DNA from: an uncultured Holophagaceae bacterium
Lineage (GTDB): Bacteria > Acidobacteriota > Holophagae > Holophagales > Holophagaceae
NCBI GenBank assembly: GCA_903868115.1
Contig: CAIPUA010000177.1
Location: 1-61,240 of the forward strand
Length of the DNA stretch: 61,240 nucleotides
Reading direction: 5' to 3'
In this document: positions 49,027-56,292 of the stretch, piece after piece
Layout of the letters: each line of letters begins with the position of its first letter
Position numbering within the stretch: the first letter of the stretch is position 1
Made by a program: the position numbers and the translations under genes
Notes under the pieces: generated by a model
What the model saw: only the letters and a program-made list of their open reading frames with translations
Told to the model about the DNA's origin: nothing
Databases searched by the model: none

Positions 49027-50157
49027 ATGCGCTTCCTCCATACCTCCGACTGGCACCTGGGCAAGACCCTCTGCAACGCGAACCTGCTCGAGGACCAGGC
49101 GCATGCCCTGGAACAGGTCATCGCCATGATCAAGGACGCCAAGCCCAAGGCCTTCGTGATCGCCGGAGACATTTACGACCGCGCAGTGCCACCCAAGGAG
49201 GCCGTGGCGCTTCTGGACGAATTCCTTGGCAGGGTCGTCGGTGAGCTCAAGGTGCCCGTACTGATGATCGCGGGAAACCACGATAGCCCCGAACGCCTGG
49301 GCTTCGCAGCGGACTTCCTCAAGCCCCAGGGCCTTCATGTGGTCGGCCTCCTGGAGGACGAACCCGAGCCCGTGGTGATCGGCGACGCCGCCTTCCACTT
49401 GATGCCCTACGCCGACCCCGCCACCGCGCGGTTCGCCTTGGGGGATGAAGGCATTCGCACCCATCACGATATCCTCACCGCACAGCTGTCCCGAGCCTGG
49501 GGCCGCCATCCCCAGGCCAAGCGATTCATCGCCGTCGCCCACGCCTTCGTGGCCGGTGGCCTCTCCTCCGAATCAGAACTGGGCCTCGCCGTGGGGGGCA
49601 GCGGCGAGGTGGACGCGAAGCTCTTCGCACCCGCCGACTACGCGGCCCTGGGCCATCTCCATAGCCCCCAGGACGCGGGTTTCGCCCATGTCCGCTACGC
49701 CGGCAGTCTGCTCAAATATTCGGCGTCCGAAGCCACCCACCTGAAGGCCATCACGCTGGTGGAGTTGCCAGCCAAGGGCAAGGCACACACTGAGCCCATG
49801 CCATTCGCGCCCCGGCGGGATCTCCGCAAACTGCGCGGCGCCTTCGAGGATCTGTTGCGCGAAGCCACGGGCAACCGGGAGGACTACCTGTTCGTGGAAC
49901 TCACGGACCCAGGCCCCGTGCTCGATGCCATGGCTCGCCTGCGGCGGGTCTATCCCAACATCCTGGGGATCCAGACAGGTCTCGAACGCAGCTCGCCTGA
50001 CTTCGAACCCTTGCGCTCCGATCCCCGGAACCTCGATCCTGAAAGCCTGTTCCAGACTTTCATCAAAGAAAGCACGGGCGAGAATCTCAGCGAGGAGGAG
50101 TTGATCGTCTTCCGCGAAGTGGCCGGAAAAGCCCTGCTGAATCGGAGCGCCGAATGA
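49027..50157 (+). CDS. sbcD: Exonuclease SbcD (Mre11 family)
   Basis: Nuclease subunit of SbcCD, which cuts hairpins and trims double-strand ends. 376 residues from ATG 49027. Metal-binding motifs: HTSDWHLGK, AGDIYDR, GNHDSPERLGF, AHAFVAGG and ALGHLHSPQ. I chose this start by family alignment; a Shine-Dalgarno site is weak, and an in-frame ATG at 49000 would add nine residues. Its stop overlaps a small open frame (ATGA) leading to sbcC. Confidence 0.94.
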   Translation: MRFLHTSDWHLGKTLCNANLLEDQAHALEQVIAMIKDAKPKAFVIAGDIYDRAVPPKEAVALLDEFLGRVVGELKVPVLMIAGNHDSPERLGFAADFLKPQGLHVVGLLEDEPEPVVIGDAAFHLMPYADPATARFALGDEGIRTHHDILTAQLSRAWGRHPQAKRFIAVAHAFVAGGLSSESELGLAVGGSGEVDAKLFAPADYAALGHLHSPQDAGFAHVRYAGSLLKYSASEATHLKAITLVELPAKGKAHTEPMPFAPRRDLRKLRGAFEDLLREATGNREDYLFVELTDPGPVLDAMARLRRVYPNILGIQTGLERSSPDFEPLRSDPRNLDPESLFQTFIKESTGENLSEEELIVFREVAGKALLNRSAE

Positions 50158-50294
50158 GCGCGGAGCAGGAGCGGAGCGCCACTTTGCCGAAGGCGAAGCC
50201 CGCAGGGTTCCGCGCAGGGAGGCTCCATCCCCGCGAGCGGAGCGAGTGGGAGCAAGGTCCAGCGGACCGTGCATTGGATGGAGGCGCGGCATGA
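50154..50294 (+). CDS. 46-codon open frame bridging sbcD and sbcC (unit 1)
   Basis: Starts at ATG 50154 inside the sbcD stop and ends with TGA at 50292-50294, overlapping the next ATG. It encodes MSAEQERSATLPKAKP, a polar Arg/Gly/Ala-rich remainder and GGAA. It shares its first 17 codons with unit 2. A coupling peptide is possible; equally it may be repeat DNA kept open to pass ribosomes to sbcC. Confidence 0.45.
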   Translation: MSAEQERSATLPKAKPAGFRAGRLHPRERSEWEQGPADRALDGGAA

Positions 50295-50358
50295 GCCCGG
50301 AGCAGGAGCGAAGGGCCACTTTGCCGAAGGCGAAGCCCGAAGGGCGCGGCGCAGGAGG
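50154..50358 (+). repeat. Imperfect direct repeat in the sbcD-sbcC junction
   Basis: The segment at 50154-50207 recurs at 50291-50344 with four differences in 54 positions, and both copies keep the reading frame (137 bases apart). The core GAGCAGGAGCG and CCACTTTGCCGAAGGCGAAG, with GAGCGGAGCGAGTGGGAGC between copies, looks like a REP-like dispersed element; a genome-wide copy count is not available here. Confidence 0.75.
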
Positions 50359-50368
50359 CGCCGCGTGA
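50291..50368 (+). CDS. 25-codon open frame bridging sbcD and sbcC (unit 2)
   Basis: ATG at 50291 lies in the stop of unit 1 (ATGA); its TGA (50366-50368) overlaps the sbcC GTG at 50365 (GTGA). It encodes MSPEQERRATLPKAKP, then EGRGAGGAA. Only the coding continuity and the overlaps support translation. Confidence 0.42.
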   Translation: MSPEQERRATLPKAKPEGRGAGGAA

Positions 50369-53300
50369 AGCCCCTCCGCCTCGTCCTCCAGGCCTTCGGT
50401 CCCTACGCCGCCTGCCAGGAACTGGATTTCGCCGACCTCGGCGGCCAGGATTTCTTCCTCATCCACGGCCCCACGGGCGCCGGGAAGACCAGCCTCCTGG
50501 ACGGTCTGAGCTACGCCCTCTACGGCGAGACCAGCGGTGGCATGCGCGAAGCCAAGGATATGCGCAGCCACTTCGCGGACCCGACACTTGAAACCAGGGT
50601 GCGCTTCGAGTTCCAGCTTGGAACTCACATCTATCGCGTCGATCGCTGCCCGGAACAGATGGTCCCCAAACAGCGCGGCGGCGGGCAGAAGAAACAGAGC
50701 TACATCGCCAACCTGTGGGAACTGGAGGCAGGCGAGGCCACGCCCCTCGCCACCGAGAAGCCCACTGCCGTCGATGCCCGCGTTATCGAGCTCATGGGAT
50801 TCAAGGCCAGCCAGTTCCGCCAGGTGGTACTGCTGCCCCAGGGTCGCTTCCAGGAATTCATGCTCGCGGGCTCCGCCGAACGCCAGGCCATTCTCCAGGT
50901 GCTCTTTCAGACGGAACGCTACGCCCGCATAGCACAGGCCCTGGCCGACGAGGAGAAGTGCCTCAAAGAAACCATGCGCACCACCTTGGCCGAATCCCAG
51001 CAACTTCTGGAACAGGTTGGCGTGGACTCCGTGGAGGAACTGCCCGGCCTCATCAGGGAAGCTGAACGCCGCGGGACTCTGCTCAAGGGCGAGCAGGAGA
51101 AGGTCATCCAGGCCGCCGCCGCCGCCGCCGCCGCACTCCAGGAGGGCCTGCGCGCCTCGGTCCTGGTGAAGGAACTGCAGGCCGCCGAAGCCGAACGAGA
51201 GGAACTCGCATCCCGCGCTCAGCTCATGGAGGTGCGCCGGACGGAGCAGGAGCGGGCCCTTCGTGCCGAGTTCATCCTTCCGCCCGCCCGCCGACTTCAG
51301 GAGGCCCAGGACCGCACCCGCGATCTGGGCGAGGAGGAAGGGCGCCTGGCCGAGGTCGCAGGGGCCATGACCAGGATCTTCGTTGACGCCGAGGAAAAGC
51401 TCGCCCAGGCCGATGGCCAGGAAATCCGGCGGGAGGAATTGCGGCGCAGCATCGCCCGACTGAAGGAACTCGAGCCCAAACTCGTGGCTCTCGAAGAATC
51501 CCGCAAGGAGGTCCGGGCCTCCGCCCTGGAGCGAGGCCGCCTGGAGGACGATGTTTCCGAACACAGGCGTCGAACTGAACTGGCTGGACAGGAACTGTCC
51601 AGGCTCCAGGTCCAGGTCCAGGAACTGAGGACCGAAACGGACCAGTCGGAGGCTCGGGAGCATCTACTTTATCTCGTCAAAAAACAGCGGGGCCAGCGGG
51701 ATGAGCTGGAGCGGTACTGGATGCAGGCCAAGGATGCCAAGGAGGCTCTGGAGGATGCCGAGGGTAGTCTCTGGGCCGCCAAGGATGAACGGGGCACCGC
51801 CCATGAGGCGCAGCAGCGAATCCTGGCGCGGCGCCAGGAAGCCCAGGCTGCATCCCTGGCGCGCCACCTCGAATCGGGAGCGCCCTGCCCCGTCTGTGGC
51901 AGCACAGAGCATCCCCTTCCCGCGCGGAGCGCAGCCGATCTTCCGGATGAGGAATCCATTCAGGCAGCCCGGGACCGCGATGATCTGGCCGAGGTTTCCC
52001 TGGCCAGAGCCCAGGAGAACGCCACCCAGCGCCTCATAGCCTACGAAGGGCTGCGCGCCCGAACCGATGGGCTCCTGGACGCCCTGGGCGACCTTGCCCA
52101 GCAACCCGCCGAGCGCTTCGCGGCCCAGGAAGCCGAGCGGCGCACCGACCTCGAGCGCAGCCGAACCTCCGCCACGCGGCTCCCGAGCGTGGAACTCGAT
52201 GTCTCGGCCGCTGAGAACAAGAAGACCGCCACGAACCAAGTCCTTGACGCCAGCCTGCTGCGCCTCGAGGAACTGCGCACCCGGGAGACGGAAGCTAAGG
52301 CCAAGGTCCGCTTCCTCGAGGAGAGCCTGCTTTCGGAACTGCGCGCACCCGGCGCCCTCTCTACTCGTCGGGAACAGGCCGAGCGCGAGTTGGCCGGATC
52401 CGAACGGGAACTCCAGGAGGCCAGGACCGCCCGCGATGCAGCTCAGGCGCAAGCGCAGGGCTCTGGAGCGCGCATGGAGGCCCACCGGGAGCGGATGCAC
52501 GATGGTCAAGCCGAGACCAGCCGCTGTGAAATCGAATTGGACGAGGCCATTGCCGCGGCCCGCTTCCGTGACCGCTCAGACTTCGAACTGGCCCGGCGCA
52601 CTCCCGAGGAGCAGGCCACCATGGTCAGCGAACTGGAGAGCTTCACGGCGGCCCTCCAATCCGCAGAGGACCGTCTGACCCGGGCCCAGGAACAGGCCTT
52701 GGGCATCCTGACGCCCGACCTCCTTTCGCTCAAGACCTCGGTGGAGGCGGCCCAGACGCGACTCTCCAGGGCCGGAGAGGAACTAGGCCAAGTCCAAGGC
52801 GAACTTGCCAGCTTCCAGCGGGTGAAGCGGACCCTGGAAGCGAAGGACCGCGAGATCGCCCTGCTGGATCGCCGCTACCGAGTGCTTGGCAAACTCACCC
52901 GTGCAGCCAAAGGCGAGGAAGGCTCACGCATTTCCTTCGAGCGCTATGTCCAGGGCGCCATCCTCGACGAAGTCCTGGTCTCCGCGAGTGAACGACTGCG
53001 CAAAATGAGCAAGCAGCGCTACGCCCTGCGCCGCGCCCTTGGCGCGGGTGATCTCCGCAGGGCGGGCGGCCTCGATCTCGAAGTGACCGATACTCACACG
53101 GGCCGCCCTCGGGCGGTGAGCACCCTGTCAGGCGGCGAGGGTTTCCTGGCCAGCCTCGCCCTGGCTCTGGGCCTCTCCGATGTGGTCCAGCGCAATTCCG
53201 GCGGTATCCGCCTCGACACGGTCTTCATCGACGAAGGGTTCGGCAGCCTCGATCAGGAGGCCCTCGACCTGGCCCTGCGGACCCTCGAGGAACTCAAGCA

Positions 53301-53418
53301 GGGCGGCCGTCTCGTGGGCCTCATCTCCCACCTCGAGGAGGTCAAGGCCCGCATCCCCGCCCGCCTCGAAGTCATCCCCGGCCCTGGCGGCAGCCGCGCC
53401 GCGTTCAAAGTGGGCTAG
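50365..53418 (+). CDS. sbcC: Exonuclease subunit SbcC (SMC-like ATPase)
   Basis: Partner of SbcD. 1017 residues from GTG 50365, with AGGAGG twelve bases upstream. Walker A HGPTGAGKTSLLDGL (35-48); two long coiled coils; zinc hook APCPVCGSTEHPLP near 509; ABC signature TLSGGEGFLASLALALG near 920; Walker B TVFIDEGFGSLDQEALDL near 951. Length is in the normal range for the family. The GTG overlaps a tiny open frame, so translation probably depends on the frames read upstream. Confidence 0.95.
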   Translation: MKPLRLVLQAFGPYAACQELDFADLGGQDFFLIHGPTGAGKTSLLDGLSYALYGETSGGMREAKDMRSHFADPTLETRVRFEFQLGTHIYRVDRCPEQMVPKQRGGGQKKQSYIANLWELEAGEATPLATEKPTAVDARVIELMGFKASQFRQVVLLPQGRFQEFMLAGSAERQAILQVLFQTERYARIAQALADEEKCLKETMRTTLAESQQLLEQVGVDSVEELPGLIREAERRGTLLKGEQEKVIQAAAAAAAALQEGLRASVLVKELQAAEAEREELASRAQLMEVRRTEQERALRAEFILPPARRLQEAQDRTRDLGEEEGRLAEVAGAMTRIFVDAEEKLAQADGQEIRREELRRSIARLKELEPKLVALEESRKEVRASALERGRLEDDVSEHRRRTELAGQELSRLQVQVQELRTETDQSEAREHLLYLVKKQRGQRDELERYWMQAKDAKEALEDAEGSLWAAKDERGTAHEAQQRILARRQEAQAASLARHLESGAPCPVCGSTEHPLPARSAADLPDEESIQAARDRDDLAEVSLARAQENATQRLIAYEGLRARTDGLLDALGDLAQQPAERFAAQEAERRTDLERSRTSATRLPSVELDVSAAENKKTATNQVLDASLLRLEELRTRETEAKAKVRFLEESLLSELRAPGALSTRREQAERELAGSERELQEARTARDAAQAQAQGSGARMEAHRERMHDGQAETSRCEIELDEAIAAARFRDRSDFELARRTPEEQATMVSELESFTAALQSAEDRLTRAQEQALGILTPDLLSLKTSVEAAQTRLSRAGEELGQVQGELASFQRVKRTLEAKDREIALLDRRYRVLGKLTRAAKGEEGSRISFERYVQGAILDEVLVSASERLRKMSKQRYALRRALGAGDLRRAGGLDLEVTDTHTGRPRAVSTLSGGEGFLASLALALGLSDVVQRNSGGIRLDTVFIDEGFGSLDQEALDLALRTLEELKQGGRLVGLISHLEEVKARIPARLEVIPGPGGSRAAFKVG

Positions 53419-53438
53419 CCCTTTGCAGGGAGGAAGAA

Positions 53439-53708
53439 ATGTCCCGCTACGACGAACGGCAGCGGAGTTCGGACTACATCGACTATCAGCGGACGAACTA
53501 CATCCGAGGTGAGCAGGACTGGATCTCCTCCATGGAGGGCGGCGCCGCCTACCACAGCGATAGCTGGGGCACCAAGAACCTCACCACGGGCGACTCCTGG
53601 CAGGGGCAGCCCTACAACTATGTCAATTTCGAGGGGCGGAATCCGAAGTACAACGAACAGCTACAGGCCATCGATTCCAGGGAGCTCTTCCAGAAACATC
53701 GAAGGTGA
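53439..53708 (+). CDS. Small Tyr/Gln-rich hydrophilic protein, unknown
   Basis: 89 residues from ATG 53439 (GGAGGAAGAA upstream), 20 bases after sbcC. Composition is striking: many Tyr, Trp, Asn, Gln and Arg, no membrane segment, no cysteine (RQRSSDYIDYQRTNYIRG; GQPYNYVNFEGRNPKYNEQ). It looks like a small soluble, perhaps nucleic-acid-binding protein. Proximity and a strong site make it likely to be made in the sbcDC operon. Confidence 0.7.
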   Translation: MSRYDERQRSSDYIDYQRTNYIRGEQDWISSMEGGAAYHSDSWGTKNLTTGDSWQGQPYNYVNFEGRNPKYNEQLQAIDSRELFQKHRR

Positions 53709-53719
53709 TGGAAGGAGAG

Positions 53720-54430
53720 CTACCTGATGAGCCTTTCCACAGTCCGCAGCAGATCCAGCAACCCCGGTCCCTGGCGCCCGTGCATATCCGACCATTCGGG
53801 GGTCGTGGGCAACGAAACGGCGGCCTGGCGCTTCTTGTCATCCAGTTCCTGGATCTGACGCACCCGGGACCGATCCAGGCCCCCGGCCTCGATGAAAGCG
53901 AGCACGCGGCGCAACTCATCCTGATCGAACCAGAGGCCATGCTGCTTGCAGGCATCCAGGATCACGCCCGAAATGCGGCCATAGTTGGTACGGTTCATGA
54001 GATTCCCGCACTGGGGACAGGGCCGGTAGCGCACCGCCGCTTCAAAGACCTCGCCTTTCGCCGCCGCTCCCGGCAGGGCTCCCAGCACTTCGCCTCGCGC
54101 CTCGCGATCCGCCGTGATGCGCTCGAAGAGATGGAGGGGCAGCCACAGACCCCCGCAGCGATGGCACTGCTCCAACTGGAGCGCCCCGACTGTGCTCCTC
54201 GCCAACGGAATCCGGCACTCCGGACAAGCTAGGCTGGAGGGGGCTTCCTCCAGGCTCTGGATTTCGGCGCCGCAATGGGAGCAATTCCGGGCCCGCAAGG
54301 ACACGAGCCCGAAGCAGCGTGGACAGGCGACCGTCGCCAGTTGGGAACGGCAGTAGGGACACTGCAGGGCATCCTCGCCCACGGCAGCACCGCAGGAGGG
54401 ACAGCGGAAGGTTGCGGCCTCCACACTCAA
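53720..54430 (-). CDS. Zinc-ribbon protein (zf-TFIIB type)
   Basis: 236 residues. Five CxxC pairs form ribbons: CPSCG/CPYC, CPRC/CSHCG, CPEC, CHRCGGLW and CPQCG. The zf-TFIIB signature (CPECRIPLARSTVGALQLEQ, then CHRCGGLWLP) is clear. The C-terminal part is helical and Arg-rich. Such proteins are of unknown function, perhaps nucleic-acid or protein binding. It overlaps the lipoprotein gene upstream by four bases (ATGA). Confidence 0.85.
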   Translation of the reverse strand: MSVEAATFRCPSCGAAVGEDALQCPYCRSQLATVACPRCFGLVSLRARNCSHCGAEIQSLEEAPSSLACPECRIPLARSTVGALQLEQCHRCGGLWLPLHLFERITADREARGEVLGALPGAAAKGEVFEAAVRYRPCPQCGNLMNRTNYGRISGVILDACKQHGLWFDQDELRRVLAFIEAGGLDRSRVRQIQELDDKKRQAAVSLPTTPEWSDMHGRQGPGLLDLLRTVERLIR

Positions 54431-55221
54431 CCCTTTGCCGGGGTTTCAGGAGGTTGCGGAGGTTCGGGAGCCGTGGACGGTTTCGCCGGTTTTTGCTCCT
54501 CGGCCGCAGGACCGTCGGCCTCCTTCGGTGTCCCTCCTTGGACGCCGTACCAACTGGGCTTGGGCAAGGGCATCCAGTTGAACCGCTCCTGGATCTTGAA
54601 AACGACCACGCGAGCGAAGGCCTTGGCCTCTTCCTCGCGAACGCGGAACTCGTCATCCTTTTCGGCCCTGCTGAGAGGATCCATGGCATTGATGATCTCG
54701 AAGGGTTCCACCGCGAAACTGCTGAGGGGTTCGGGATCGCCCGCACGGTAGAGGGCTACCTGGGCCTCCATCTGCTGGGGCCGATAACCCAGGCGGGCCT
54801 CATGGTGTCGGCGGGCGCCCGAGGCGTGACTGCCCGCCCAGAGCCCCCAGAAAAAGCCATCGAAGACCGCATCCCGATGTCCCGCCATGGCGCTGAGCGC
54901 CCCGATGGCCACACCCGTGATGACCCCTACGGTGGCCGGGGAGGGCTCGCCGCGCCGCCCCCCCAGTTCGGTGATCACCACCCTCAGTTCAGCCGCATTC
55001 TCGGGCGCTTTCACTCCCTCGGGAACCACGGTGGTGCGGGTGGCGAGCTTGGCCCGAAGCGCGGCCGCGTATTCCTTCTGTACCTCCGCCCCGGTCGGGA
55101 CCTCCGCGGGAATGGTGAAGGCAACCACGATGGGCGAAGGGTTTCGCTTGAAGGCCTCCACTTCGGGACGCTGGCAGGCCAGCAAAAAAAACAGGGGAAG
55201 CACGGCGAGCAGGCGTTTCAT
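54427..55221 (-). CDS. Putative lipoprotein with glycine-zipper-like segment
   Basis: 264 residues. Signal with lipobox LLAC (MKRLLAVLPLFFLLACQRP), lipidated Cys16. A middle domain of alternating strands is followed by ATVGVITGVAIGALSAMAGH, a Gly-rich hydrophobic stretch, and a Pro/Lys tail (AAEEQKPAKPSTAPEPPQPP). The start resembles small outer-membrane lipoproteins. No family match recognised. It precedes the zinc-ribbon gene as a two-gene unit. Confidence 0.78.
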   Translation of the reverse strand: MKRLLAVLPLFFLLACQRPEVEAFKRNPSPIVVAFTIPAEVPTGAEVQKEYAAALRAKLATRTTVVPEGVKAPENAAELRVVITELGGRRGEPSPATVGVITGVAIGALSAMAGHRDAVFDGFFWGLWAGSHASGARRHHEARLGYRPQQMEAQVALYRAGDPEPLSSFAVEPFEIINAMDPLSRAEKDDEFRVREEEAKAFARVVVFKIQERFNWMPLPKPSWYGVQGGTPKEADGPAAEEQKPAKPSTAPEPPQPPETPAKG

Positions 55222-55347
55222 GGGGAACCTCGTTCATCTCACCTGAAGGATTTGGAAGCATGCTGAAGAGTCAAGGATATCCATGCAGAATCCTACCCCT
55301 TCGCGGGCAGAAGATGAAAATATGACTCTGGAGTGAAACGATGCTCA

Positions 55348-55816
55348 TCCTCCTTCAAGCCCCGCACCAACCCATACGCTTTTCAGGGTCTGGGGCTGCA
55401 GGCCCTGAGGTTGGTGGAGGAAGCGCGGAAGGCCTTTGACCTAGGCCTTGTCAGCGAGGCCACCGAGGTCGAGACCTTTGACGAGGTGGAGCGGGTGGCG
55501 GATCTGGTACAGATCGGCGCGCGAAACACCCTGGATATGAGTGTCATCCCCGCTGCCAAGGCCCTCACGCACATGCCAATCACGGCGAATCCCAGCCACG
55601 CCGCCTGACGCCGCGACCTCGTCATCCCCTGCGCGCGCCGCCGTGGCCGCAGGCGCGGATGGCCTGCTGGTGGAGACCCACTGCCAGCCCGACCGTGCGC
55701 TCAGCGATGGCCCCCAGGCCCTGCTGCCCTCGGATTTCCTCCGGATGGTCGAACAGGTACGCGGGGTCCATCAAGTGGTACGGGACCTCGAAAAGAACGC
55801 GAGAATGCTGTTCTAG
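55348..55816 (+). pseudogene. aroF: Remnant of DAHP synthase (aroF type), multiply disabled
   Basis: Reads FKPRTNPYAFQGLGLQALRL, then [40 protein letters not shown] and PSHAA in one frame; these are parts of the AroF (3-deoxy-7-phosphoheptulonate synthase) barrel. The N-terminus is absent, and in the family about 50 residues lie between 'LQIGARN' and 'TRNTLDMSxxP'. Here they are missing, as if deleted between the two RN sites. A TGA at 55606-55608 breaks the frame, and the rest ([31 protein letters not shown]) lies in another frame. No upstream start or site is present. Confidence 0.88.
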
Positions 55817-56292
55817 CTCGTTTCCGGCTTGTGGATGACCAAGGAGAGCCCCATCAAGATCGCGCCGCACACGATGCAACTGTCGGCGATATTGAAGGTC
55901 CAGTAGTGCCACCCAAAGAAAATGAAATCGAGGAAGTCCACCACGGCGCCGTGGACGATCCGATCGAGGCCGTTTCCCAGCGCGCCGCCCAGGATCAGCC
56001 CGAGGGCAAAGCGCTGGAGATTGGGCGTGGCCTCCTTGAGAAATTCGTAGCCGAAGTAACCGAGGGCACCGAGACCCGCAACTCCGAATACGATATGCCG
56101 CACAAGCATCGGCGCCGTCGCTAGCACGCCGAAGATCGCACCGGAGTTGAAGCCCAGGGTCAGGTGGAAGAACCCGGGAATGACAGGTAGTGATCCCTTG
56201 TCCTTGAGAAGGGCCAAAATCCACTGTTTGCTGCCCCAGTCCAGGAGCAGCGCCAGCAGGGGAAGCAGGAGCCAATAGAGGCGGCGGCTCAT
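55813..56292 (-). CDS. lspA: Lipoprotein signal peptidase LspA
   Basis: Cleaves prolipoproteins at the membrane. 159 residues, four membrane segments. Motifs: [27 protein letters not shown] and FNIADS, with catalytic Asp119 and Asp137. The ATG overlaps the ileS stop (ATGA, 56289-56292), the common ileS-lspA arrangement. Confidence 0.97.
   Translation of the reverse strand: MSRRLYWLLLPLLALLLDWGSKQWILALLKDKGSLPVIPGFFHLTLGFNSGAIFGVLATAPMLVRHIVFGVAGLGALGYFGYEFLKEATPNLQRFALGLILGGALGNGLDRIVHGAVVDFLDFIFFGWHYWTFNIADSCIVCGAILMGLSLVIHKPETS

Noticed and set aside
50154-50358. CRISPR-like repeat
   Set aside because: Only two copies, 137 bases apart, and coding frames run through.
49573-51663. 696-codon frame opposite sbcD/sbcC
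   Set aside because: Reads as reversed sbcC coding strand (Leu/Gln/Gly-rich) and crosses gene boundaries.
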